From assembly GCF_002920535.1 (NCBI RefSeq), contig NZ_PQSS01000031.1, positions 1-64,000 on the forward strand: a stretch of DNA of 64,000 nt, written 5' to 3'. The position numbers and the translations under genes are program-made. The notes below the pieces were generated by a model, which saw only the letters and a program-made list of their open reading frames with translations, made no database searches and had not been told where the DNA came from. Positions 33,904 to 41,681 of this stretch are shown here, one piece after another. The DNA is from Streptomyces sp. Ru71. GTDB lineage: Bacteria > Actinomycetota > Actinomycetes > Streptomycetales > Streptomycetaceae. How positions within the stretch are numbered: position 1 is the stretch's first letter; every line of letters starts with the position of its first letter.

Positions 33904-35793
33904 ATGAGCATGGAGACCACCGCATGGACGCAGCTGCACAGCGTCATGACCGCCCAGCAGGAGCGGCGCCCCTTCGACCCCGCGACGCTGCGCCGCATCG
34001 GCGCCTTCGCCCGCCCGCACCGCCGCCGTATCGCGCTGTTCGTGGCGCTCGGGGTGGTGACCGCGCTGCTCGCCGTCGCCACGCCCGTCCTCGCCGGTAG
34101 CGTCGTCGACGCGATCGTGTCGCACGGCGACGAGGCCCACGTCGTACGCCTCGCCCTGCTCATCGCGCTCATCGCGGTGGCCGAGGCCGCGCTCGGCATC
34201 CTGTCCCGGAGGCTCTCGGCGACGCTCGGCGAGGGACTCATCCTCGACCTGCGGACGGCTGTGTTCGATCATGTGCAGCGCATGCCGGTCGCGTTCTTCA
34301 CACGTACCCGTACGGGAGCGCTGGTCTCCCGGCTCAACAATGACGTCATCGGCGCCCAGCGCGCCTTCAGCAACACCCTGTCCGGCGTGGTCAGCAACCT
34401 CGTCACCCTGCTGCTCACGCTCGCCGTGATGCTCACGCTGTCCTGGCAGATCACCCTGCTCGCCCTGGTGCTGCTGCCGGTGTTCGTGATCCCGGCCCGG
34501 CGGATGGGCAGCCGGATGGCCCGGATGCAGCGGGAGGCCGCCACGCTGAACGCGGCGATGGGCACGCGGATGACCGAGCGTTTCTCGGCCCCCGGCGCCA
34601 CGCTGGTGAAGCTGTTCGGCCGTCCCGAGGAGGAGTCGGCGCAGTTCGCGCTGCGCGCCCGGCGGGTCGCCGGCATCGGCGTGCGCACCGCCACCGCCCA
34701 GTCGGCGTTCATCACCGCGCTCACCCTGGTCTCCGCGCTCGCCCTCGCCCTGGTCTACGGCCTCGGCGGCTATTTCGCCCTGCGCGGCACGCTGGAAGCG
34801 GGCGCCGTGGTTTCCCTGGCGCTGCTGCTGACCCGGCTGTACGCGCCGCTCACCGCGCTCGCCGGGGCGCGGGTGGAGGTGATGAGCGCGCTGGTCAGCT
34901 TCGAGCGGGTGTTCGAGGTGCTCGATCTCAAGCCGCTGATCGAGGAGAAGCCGGACGCCCGCGAGGTGCCCGCCGGGCCGGTCGGCGTCGAGTTCGACGA
35001 CGTCCGCTTCGCCTACCCGGCCGCCGACCAGGTCTCCCTCGCCTCCCTTGAGGAGGTCGCCGCCCTCGACAGCCGCGGCGGCGCGGAGGTCCTGCACGGC
35101 ATCTCCTTCCGCGCCGAACCCGGGCAGACGGTCGCCCTCGTCGGCTCCTCGGGCGCCGGCAAGTCGACCATCGCGCAACTGCTGCCACGGCTGTACGACG
35201 CCGACGCGGGCGCCGTGCGGGTCGGCGGCGTCGACGTGCGCGACCTGTCCTTCCGGTCGCTGCACGACACCGTCGGCATGGTCACCCAGGACGGCCACCT
35301 CTTCCACGACAGCGTCCGCGCCAACCTGCTGCTCGCCCGGCCCGAGGCGAGCGACGAGGAGCTGTGGGACGCGCTGCGCCGCGCCCGCCTCGACGATCTG
35401 GTGCGCGAGCTGCCCGACGGCCTGGACACCGTCGTCGGCGAGCGCGGCTACCGGCTGTCCGGCGGCGAACGCCAGCGCATGACGATCGCCCGGCTGCTGC
35501 TGGCCCGCCAGCGCGTGGTGATCCTCGACGAGGCCACCGCGCACCTGGACAACACCTCGGAGGCGGCCGTCCAGGAGGCGCTCACGGAGGCCCTGGCCGA
35601 CCGCACGGCCCTCGTCATCGCACACCGCCTGTCCACCGTACGGGCGGCCGACGTGATCCTGGTGGTGGAGGCGGGCCGCATCGTGGAACGCGGCACCCAC
35701 GAGGAACTCCTGGCCCTGGAGGGCCGCTACGCGGAGCTGTACAGAACCCAGTTCGCCGCGTCGGAGCCGCTGGCGGGGGAGGCGGTGGGGTAG
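33904..35793 (+). CDS. ABC transporter, fused permease and ATP-binding exporter
   Basis: This is a 629-residue half-transporter of the MsbA/multidrug class: six membrane helices in the first 320 residues, then an ATPase with Walker A GSSGAGKST (near 415), Q-loop VTQDGHLF, signature LSGGERQR (near 519), Walker B VVILDEAT and H-loop IAHR. It would work as a homodimer exporting hydrophobic molecules. An insertion before Walker A (VSLASLEEVAALDSRGGAEV) is unusual. ATG 33904 coincides with the predicted transcription start, so it is probably leaderless; a TTG nine bases earlier is the alternative. The SoxR-like operator hints at induction by redox-active metabolites. Confidence 0.9.
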   Translation: MSMETTAWTQLHSVMTAQQERRPFDPATLRRIGAFARPHRRRIALFVALGVVTALLAVATPVLAGSVVDAIVSHGDEAHVVRLALLIALIAVAEAALGILSRRLSATLGEGLILDLRTAVFDHVQRMPVAFFTRTRTGALVSRLNNDVIGAQRAFSNTLSGVVSNLVTLLLTLAVMLTLSWQITLLALVLLPVFVIPARRMGSRMARMQREAATLNAAMGTRMTERFSAPGATLVKLFGRPEEESAQFALRARRVAGIGVRTATAQSAFITALTLVSALALALVYGLGGYFALRGTLEAGAVVSLALLLTRLYAPLTALAGARVEVMSALVSFERVFEVLDLKPLIEEKPDAREVPAGPVGVEFDDVRFAYPAADQVSLASLEEVAALDSRGGAEVLHGISFRAEPGQTVALVGSSGAGKSTIAQLLPRLYDADAGAVRVGGVDVRDLSFRSLHDTVGMVTQDGHLFHDSVRANLLLARPEASDEELWDALRRARLDDLVRELPDGLDTVVGERGYRLSGGERQRMTIARLLLARQRVVILDEATAHLDNTSEAAVQEALTEALADRTALVIAHRLSTVRAADVILVVEAGRIVERGTHEELLALEGRYAELYRTQFAASEPLAGEAVG

Positions 35794-36131
35794 GGGATCG
35801 GGCCGGGGGCCAGCGGTGGAGCCGGGTGTGGCGGCGCTGGGGCGCTCCGGACGAGGTCCGCGCGCGGCGCCTGGGTGCACCGGATGAGAACCGCGCGGTG
35901 GCGCGAGGGCACCGGCCGGGTCGCTGTCCGTCTCGGGGTTCCGGACGCGGCCCGGCCGGAGTTGTGGATTCCGGTGTGGTGCCGGTGGGTTCAGTTAACG
36001 GCGCTCCGAGAGGCTCCGCATCTTCGGTGCACCGAACGGCGCACCTCCGTCACCGGTGCCCCGGCCGCTCCGGTCCCGACAGCACCCCCGTCACCGGTGC
36101 CCCGGCCGCTCCGGTCCCGACAGCACCCCCG
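35794..36131. other. 338-bp intergenic region with a 41-bp tandem repeat
   Basis: No gene is visible between the ABC exporter and the pentapeptide gene. The end nearest the pentapeptide gene is built from a 41-bp tandem repeat listed separately. The less GC-rich patch TTCAGTTAACGG at 35990-36001 stands out but has no assigned role. Confidence 0.4.
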
Positions 36132-36160
36132 TCACCAGTGCCCCGGCCGCGCCAGTCCCG
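36049..36160. repeat. 41-bp direct tandem repeat, about 2.7 copies
   Basis: Units begin at 36049, 36090 and 36131, each with GTCACCGGTGCCCCGG (GTCACCAGTGCCCCGG in the last). The first two units are identical; the third diverges and contains the stop codon and last codons (RPGHW) of the pentapeptide gene. Expansion probably began from the gene's 3' end. It could also act in transcript termination between the convergent genes. Confidence 0.85.
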
Positions 36161-37106
36161 CCGGCAGTACCGTCGACGCGTCCCCCCTGGCCGCGTTCAG
36201 CTGGGCCTGGGTGACGAAGAGGGCGTCCGTGAGGTCGGCCCCGGTGAGGTCGGCGTCCCGCAGGTCCGCGCCGATCAGATCGGCCGAGCGAAGGTCGGCG
36301 CCCTTGAGGTCGGCCGCGACGAGGAGCGCCCCGCGCAGGCTCGCGCCCCGCAGGTCGGCGCCGGCCAGCCGGGCCCCGATCAGATCGGCCCCGCGGTGAT
36401 TGCGGCGCCGGCCCGGCAGTCGCCCCCGCACCAGCTCGCTCGCCCGCAGCAGCAGCTCGTTCACCTCGCCCCGCAGCGCGTTGACGTCCACGGCGAGGAT
36501 CTCCTCGGCGGCGCCCCGGGTGATCTCCTCGATACGGCCCGACGCCCGCCGCAGGTCCCGGTGCACGGGCCGGGCCTCGGCGAGACCGAGCGCCTCGGTG
36601 ACGTACCACAGCAGCTCGTGCAGCTGCCGCATCACCGGGAACACCGCGAACATCGCCTCGGACGTGCCCGGCGCGCTCCGCCAGTCCGTCCCCCCGAAGG
36701 TGACCTGGGAGACCTTCTGGCCCGCGCCGAAGCAGTCGAAGACGGTGCAGCCCGGGTAGCCCCGCTCGCGCAGCCCGGCGTGGATGCCGCAGCGGAAGTC
36801 CGCCTGCAGGTTGCCGCACGGCTTCCCGGCCGGCTTGTCGGCCGCGAAGTCGGCGGACCGGGCGAAGGGCAGCGCGACACAGCACAGCCCGAAGCAGGAG
36901 GCGCAGTCGGACTGGAGATCCGCCCGGCGCAGCAGCGGCAGCGAACGGCGGCCCTCGGCGGACGGCGCCGACGGGGTGCCCTGACCCGACCGAGCCTGCG
37001 GCGCCCGGCGCCTGTCCCCGGCCGCGTCGGACCGGCCCCGGCCGGCGGACGCGGCGGGTCGCTTGCGGCCCCCGGCGGGGGAGGGGGTTGCGTGCTGTCG
37101 GGACAC
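36132..37106 (-). CDS. Pentapeptide-repeat protein with Cys-rich N-terminal domain
   Basis: About 324 residues. The C-terminal part has some ten A(D/N)LxX pentapeptides (ADLIGARLAGADLRGASLRG then ALLVAADLKGADLRSADLIG), which fold as a right-handed quadrilateral helix. The N-terminal part has many cysteines (SDCASCFGLCC, GKPCGNL, DFRCGIH, YPGCTVFDCFG), a likely metal-binding module seen in related actinomycete proteins. Pentapeptide proteins can mimic DNA or scaffold complexes; the function here is unknown. GTG 37106 was chosen because GGAG lies about ten bases upstream; ATG 37172 would add a low-complexity Arg/Ser tail. Confidence 0.8.
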   Translation of the reverse strand: MSRQHATPSPAGGRKRPAASAGRGRSDAAGDRRRAPQARSGQGTPSAPSAEGRRSLPLLRRADLQSDCASCFGLCCVALPFARSADFAADKPAGKPCGNLQADFRCGIHAGLRERGYPGCTVFDCFGAGQKVSQVTFGGTDWRSAPGTSEAMFAVFPVMRQLHELLWYVTEALGLAEARPVHRDLRRASGRIEEITRGAAEEILAVDVNALRGEVNELLLRASELVRGRLPGRRRNHRGADLIGARLAGADLRGASLRGALLVAADLKGADLRSADLIGADLRDADLTGADLTDALFVTQAQLNAARGDASTVLPAGLARPGHW

Positions 37107-37210
37107 CGTACGCGCGCTCCAAGGACGAGACGGGCGCCACCGGCCGGCGGCGCTGGAAGACCGGCCGTCCATTCTCGCAGAACACGGGCCCTCGGGATCG
37201 TGGGGAGGGG

Positions 37211-38239
37211 TCAGCGGGACGTCGCCGCGTCCGGGGCCGGCGCCCGGGCCGCGCGGCGGAAAGCGGCCCGGTAGGCGCTCGGGCGGTGGCCGGTGTGGCG
37301 GGCGAAGAGGGCGGCGAACGTGCCGGGGTCCTGGTAGCCGACGGCCGCGGCGACGGCGGCGACGGTGCGGTCGGTGGTCTCCAGCAGATGACGGGCGCGG
37401 CGCACCCGGGAGGCCTGGAGGTGGGCCAGCGGGCTGCGCCCGGTCTCCTCGGCGAAGCGGCGCAGCAGCGTGCGGGTGCTGACCCGGAAGGCGTCCGCGA
37501 GCGCGGCGAGGTCGTACCGCTCGGCGAGGTTCTGCTCCAGCCGCCGCATCACCCGCTGGGAGAACTCCCCGCCGGGCTGCGGCAGCAGCCGAGGGTCGAC
37601 GTACGGGGTCTGCGAGGTCCGCGCGTCGTCGACGAGCGCCAGCCGCGCGGTGGTCCGGGCCACCCGGGCGCCGTCGTGCCGGCGGATCAGGTCCAGCGCG
37701 AAGTCGTACATGGCACTGAAGGCGGCCGTGGTCGTCACCCCCGTGTCGGTGACGACCAGCTGCTCGGGCCGCACCTCGGCGTCCGGGCAGCGCCTGGCCA
37801 GCTCCCCGGCGTACAGCCAGGAGGTGGTGGCCCGGCGCCGGTGCAGGAGTCCGGCCTCGGCGAGCAGGAACGCGCCGACGCACAGTGAGACGACGGCGGT
37901 GCCGGCGGCGGCCTGCGCGCGGATCGCCGCGATCTCGGGGCCGAGCCGGGCGAGCCGCGCGTCGAGGTCCGTGTCCGGGCGCAGTTCGAAGCCGGGGACC
38001 ACGAGGACGTCGACCTCGCGCAGGGGACGCACGTCCAGGCCGGCGCCGCCCGCGGCGGTGACCCGGCGGCGGGGCGAGAGGACGGACACCCGGTAGCCGG
38101 GCGCGTCCGGCCCGGCGACATGCCCGGCCATCGTCAACAGGTCCGGCACACCGAACACTTCGGACGCGAAGCAGCCCGGATACGCCAGCACCCCGACCCG
38201 CAGCGCACCGGCATCCTTACCCGGGCCGTCCTGCGTCAT
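37211..38239 (-). CDS. GlxA-family AraC-type transcriptional regulator
   Basis: The 342-residue protein has an N-terminal DJ-1/PfpI-like domain (LRVGVLAYPGCFASEVFGVP..., with VSLCVGAFLLAEAGLL at the usual nucleophile-elbow position near 116-132) and a C-terminal pair of AraC helix-turn-helices (LAERYDLAALADAFRVSTRT near 238-257, then VAAVAAAVGYQDPGTFAALF). Start ATG 38239 follows AGGGG. It is divergent from the dienelactone hydrolase gene, with 135 bp between starts, so it likely controls that gene and itself. The ligand sensed by the DJ-1-like domain is unknown. Confidence 0.9.
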   Translation of the reverse strand: MTQDGPGKDAGALRVGVLAYPGCFASEVFGVPDLLTMAGHVAGPDAPGYRVSVLSPRRRVTAAGGAGLDVRPLREVDVLVVPGFELRPDTDLDARLARLGPEIAAIRAQAAAGTAVVSLCVGAFLLAEAGLLHRRRATTSWLYAGELARRCPDAEVRPEQLVVTDTGVTTTAAFSAMYDFALDLIRRHDGARVARTTARLALVDDARTSQTPYVDPRLLPQPGGEFSQRVMRRLEQNLAERYDLAALADAFRVSTRTLLRRFAEETGRSPLAHLQASRVRRARHLLETTDRTVAAVAAAVGYQDPGTFAALFARHTGHRPSAYRAAFRRAARAPAPDAATSR

Positions 38240-38374
38240 CGCCACCCCCTGGAGTCCCCCGGCCCCGGGTCCGCCGACCCGCGTGCCGCCCGCCGCCACG
38301 GGTGGCGAGATTACCCCCGGCTCAGGCGATCCCGCCCCTCAACCGGCGGCAGGGCCCGGGACCAGGCTGGCCCC

Positions 38375-39184
38375 ATGAGCGACGACGATCCGATCAGCGA
38401 CTTCACCCGCCGCAGCGTGGCCGTGGAGGGGGTGGAGAAGACGGTGTACGTGGCCGGGGCCGGGCCCGCGGTCGTGGTACTGCCCGAGATGCCGGGCATC
38501 AGCCCCGACGTGCTGCGGCTCGCGCGCTGGGTGCGGGACGCGGGCTTCACCGTCCATGTGCCCTCCCTGTTCGGCACGGACGGCGCCTTCCCCACGGCCG
38601 AGGGCGGCCGGGAGGTCGTCCGCCGCGCCTGTGTCAGCGCGGAGTTCCGTGCCTTCGCCGGGGGCGGCACCAGCCCGGTGACCCGGTGGCTGCGCGGCCT
38701 GGCCCGCCAGGCGCACCGCGCGTGCGGTGGGCCGGGGGTGGGCGCGATCGGCCTGTGCTTCACCGGCAACTTCGCCCTCACCATGGCCCTGGAGCCGGCG
38801 GTCATCGCCCCGGTGGTCAACCACCCGTCGCTGCCGCTCGACGACCCCGGCGGACTCGAACTCGACCCGGCGGACGCACGCGCGGTGCGCGACCGGCTGC
38901 GGCGCGACGGACTCACCGTCCTCGCCTACCGCTTCGCGGGCGACCGCTGGTGCACGGGGCAGCGCTTCGCCGCCTACCGCGCGCTGCTGGGTGACGCCTT
39001 CGACGGGCGCGTCCTGCCCGACAGCGCCGCCAACCCGGCCCCGCCGCCCTTCTTCGCCGACCTGGTCGGCACCCCGCACAGCGTGGTCACGGCCCATCTC
39101 GTCGACGAGGCCGGCCATCCCACGGTCCGGGCCCGCGACGAGATCCTCGCCTTCCTCACGGACCGCCTGCACCCGGACGGGTAG
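38375..39184 (+). CDS. Dienelactone hydrolase family protein
   Basis: The 269-residue alpha/beta hydrolase has a Cys nucleophile elbow, GAIGLCFTGNFAL (near residue 128-140), as in dienelactone hydrolases, and the catalytic His in VDEAGHPTV (near 246-254). The N-terminus VEKTVYVAGAGPAVVVLPEM carries the oxyanion region. DLH enzymes open dienelactones in aromatic catabolism, but many homologues hydrolyse other esters. ATG 38375 lacks a strong ribosome-binding site; GGCCCC precedes it. Control is probably by the divergent GlxA-type regulator. A strong hairpin terminator lies 26 bp downstream. Confidence 0.88.
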   Translation: MSDDDPISDFTRRSVAVEGVEKTVYVAGAGPAVVVLPEMPGISPDVLRLARWVRDAGFTVHVPSLFGTDGAFPTAEGGREVVRRACVSAEFRAFAGGGTSPVTRWLRGLARQAHRACGGPGVGAIGLCFTGNFALTMALEPAVIAPVVNHPSLPLDDPGGLELDPADARAVRDRLRRDGLTVLAYRFAGDRWCTGQRFAAYRALLGDAFDGRVLPDSAANPAPPPFFADLVGTPHSVVTAHLVDEAGHPTVRARDEILAFLTDRLHPDG

Positions 39185-39210
39185 CGGCCCTCGCCCGAGT
39201 CCGCGCGGCC

Positions 39211-39240
39211 GGCCGGGCCCGGGAGAACCCGGACCCGGCC
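39211..39240. terminator. Hairpin terminator between convergent genes
   Basis: CCGGGCCCGGG (39213-39223) pairs with CCCGGACCCGG (39228-39238) around an AGAA loop, with one G-T wobble. It lies between the convergent dienelactone hydrolase and cyclophilin genes. No T-tract follows. Confidence 0.6.
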
Positions 39241-39282
39241 CGGGTGCCGGTCGCGGAGCGTGCGGGCTCGACCGGACGCTCC

Positions 39283-39768
39283 CTAGGCCTGCACGACCTC
39301 GGCGGAGTTGATCACGACCTGCTCCTTGGGCACGTCCTGGGCGCCCGTGGGGACCTGGGCGATCCGGTCGACGACGTCCTGGCCCTCGACGACCTTGCCG
39401 AAGACGGCGTAACCCCAGCCGTCCTGGCCCGGGTAGTCGAGGAAGTCGTTGTCGTTCACGTTGATGAAGAACTGCGCGCTGGCCGAGTGCGGAGCGGACG
39501 TGCGGGCCATGGCGACGCTGTACTTGACGTTCTTCAGGCCGTTCTTCGCCTCGTTCTCCACGGTGTTCGGCGCCGGCTTGATGCGCATGTCGGTGCCGTG
39601 GCCGCCGCCCTGGATCATGAAGCCGTTGATGACGCGGTGGAAGATCGTTCCGGCGTAGTGGCCGCTGTTGAGGTACTGCAGGAAGTTCTCGACCGTCTTC
39701 GGGGCCTTGGCGTCGTCGAGGCTGAGGACGATGTCGCCCATCGTCGTCGAAAGGCGGACGTTGGTCAT
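39283..39768 (-). CDS. ppiB: Cyclophilin-type peptidyl-prolyl cis-trans isomerase
   Basis: The 161-residue single cyclophilin domain has FHRVINGFMIQGGGHGTD (near residues 44-61) carrying the catalytic Arg/Phe region, SAQFFINVNDNDFLDYP and GYAVFGKVVEGQDVVDRIA further on. It catalyses prolyl isomerisation during protein folding. No signal peptide is present, so it is cytoplasmic. ATG 39768 follows GGAGA; an upstream in-frame start at 39825 looks non-coding. It appears to be a stand-alone gene. Confidence 0.95.
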   Translation of the reverse strand: MTNVRLSTTMGDIVLSLDDAKAPKTVENFLQYLNSGHYAGTIFHRVINGFMIQGGGHGTDMRIKPAPNTVENEAKNGLKNVKYSVAMARTSAPHSASAQFFINVNDNDFLDYPGQDGWGYAVFGKVVEGQDVVDRIAQVPTGAQDVPKEQVVINSAEVVQA

Positions 39769-39899
39769 GACTGCTTCTCTCCGTCTGTGTCGTCGATACC
39801 CTGCCCGAACAGGCACGGGAAACACGTCAGTCTTTCACAGCCCCTCCCGGCACAGGCCGCACCATTGGTCCGACCGGGCGCCGGTCCCGACGGGGCTCG

Positions 39900-41456
39900 T
39901 CAGCGCCGCGCCCCCGTGATGAGGGCGGCCGCCTTCTCCGCGGCCATGATCGTCGGCGCGTTGGTGTTGCCGCGCGGCACCGTCGGGAAGACGGAGGCGT
40001 CCACGACACGCAGGCCCGCCACGCCGAACACCCGCAGCTCGGGGTCGACGACCTCGCCGATGGCACAGGTCGACGTGGGGTGGTACAGCGTCTGCCCGTG
40101 GCGCTGCGCCCAGGCGAGGAGGCCGGCGTCCGAGTCCGCCTCCGGCACGAGGTACGGCCCCGTCGCGACGTCGGTCACCGCCCTTTGCGCCGCGATCTCC
40201 AGGGCGATGCGCAGACCTGCGACGATGACCTCCCGGTCCTGGGCCGTCGTCAGGTAGTTGTGCACGATCCGCGGCGCGACGTCGGGCCGCGCGGAGCGCA
40301 GGGTGACCGTGCCGCGGCTGGTCGGGGCGAGCACGCACGGGCCGAAGGAGAAGCCGTGCTCGGTCGGTGCGCCGAGCCCCTCCTGGTGGAAGAGCACGGG
40401 GGCCGCGTGGAACTGGAGGTCCGGGGCGGCCAGGTCGTCCCGGCTGCGGAAGAAGCCGCCGGCCTCGCCGATGTTGGAGGTGAGAGGGCCGCGGCCCTCG
40501 CTCTGCAGCAGCGCGGCGTTCTCCGGGGTCGCCGCCGTGAGCAGGGACTCGACGCCGGTGCGGTAGTTGAGCAGCGTCATGTAGTGGTCCTGCAGGCCCT
40601 CGCCGACGGGCAGGTCCTGGACGACGCCGATGCCGAAGGCGGCCAGCGTGGCGGCCGGTCCGATCCCGGACAGCATCAGCAGCTTCGGCGACTCGTAGGC
40701 GCCCGCGGAAAGGATCACCTCGCGCTCGGCGCGCACCACCTCGACGGTGCCGCCCCGCTCCACCTCCACCCCCGTGGCCCGGCCGCCCTCGATCACCACG
40801 CGGTGCGCGAGGGCCGCCGGCAGCACGGTAAGGTTCGGCCGCTCCAGCGCGGGGTGCAGATAGGCGACCGCGGCACTGCAGCGCAGGCCGCCGCGCTGGG
40901 TGAGCTGGTAGCGGCCGACACCGAACTGCGTCTCGCCGTTGAAGTCGTCGTTCGCCTTGTGCCCGGCCTGCACGGCCGCCTGTACGAAGACCGAGGCGAG
41001 CGGGTGCTGCGACCGGCCGTCGCTGACGGTCAGCGGCCCGTCCGCGCCGTGGTACTCGTCCTCGCCGCGCTCGTTGCCCTCCGCGCTCTTGAAGTACGGC
41101 AGGACCTCGTCGTACGACCAGCCCTCGGCCCCGGCCGCGGCCCAGCCGTCGTAGTCGGCGCGGTTGCCGCGGATGTAGATCATCGCGTTGATCGAGCTGC
41201 AGCCGCCGAACACCTTGCCCCGGGGAAGGAAGGACCGCCGTCCGCCGATCCCCGGCTCCGGCTCGCTGTCCAGGTCCCAGTCCAGGGCCGACTTGAACAA
41301 CTGCGGGAAGGCGGCCGGGACATGGATCTCCTGCGCGGTGTCGGGACCGCCCGCCTCGATCAGCGCGACCCGGACGTCCGGGTCCTGCGAGAGGCGTGCC
41401 GCGAGGACACAGCCGGCGGATCCGGCGCCGACGATGACGTAGTCGTACGTGCTCAT
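39900..41456 (-). CDS. GMC-family FAD oxidoreductase (choline dehydrogenase-like)
   Basis: The 518-residue protein has FAD-binding VIVGAGSAGCVLAARLS at the N-terminus, GMC signature 1 GGCSSINAMIYIRGNRADYD near 80-100, signature 2 SAGAYESPKLLMLSGIGPA near 250-268, the catalytic His segment LYHPTSTCAIG near 455-465 and NTNAPTIMAAEKAA near the end. These enzymes oxidise an alcohol such as choline or a long-chain or aryl alcohol. ATG 41456 is preferred over 41462 because AAGGGG sits six bases upstream. No betaine-aldehyde dehydrogenase is adjacent, so the substrate is open. Confidence 0.93.
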   Translation of the reverse strand: MSTYDYVIVGAGSAGCVLAARLSQDPDVRVALIEAGGPDTAQEIHVPAAFPQLFKSALDWDLDSEPEPGIGGRRSFLPRGKVFGGCSSINAMIYIRGNRADYDGWAAAGAEGWSYDEVLPYFKSAEGNERGEDEYHGADGPLTVSDGRSQHPLASVFVQAAVQAGHKANDDFNGETQFGVGRYQLTQRGGLRCSAAVAYLHPALERPNLTVLPAALAHRVVIEGGRATGVEVERGGTVEVVRAEREVILSAGAYESPKLLMLSGIGPAATLAAFGIGVVQDLPVGEGLQDHYMTLLNYRTGVESLLTAATPENAALLQSEGRGPLTSNIGEAGGFFRSRDDLAAPDLQFHAAPVLFHQEGLGAPTEHGFSFGPCVLAPTSRGTVTLRSARPDVAPRIVHNYLTTAQDREVIVAGLRIALEIAAQRAVTDVATGPYLVPEADSDAGLLAWAQRHGQTLYHPTSTCAIGEVVDPELRVFGVAGLRVVDASVFPTVPRGNTNAPTIMAAEKAAALITGARR

Positions 41457-41681
41457 GTCCATCCCCTTTGATACGTAGGGCAGTTCTACGGCCGTGCGGG
41501 ATCGAGGGCGCGGACGAGGAAGTGGAGCTGATCTCCCGGCGCCCGCTGCCACACTCCCGCGTGGACGTCCAGCGGTCGACGGGGTACTCGGACAACTGCG
41601 CCCGCATTTCCGCGCCAGCCGGCGGGCCGCACCGGGCGGGGCGATGCGCTGTTCTTCCCGGGACCCCGCTGGGGCGGGGGG

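Noticed and set aside
36049..36160. Tandem 41-bp repeats considered as a CRISPR array
   Set aside because: Repeats are contiguous without unique spacers, and no cas gene is nearby.
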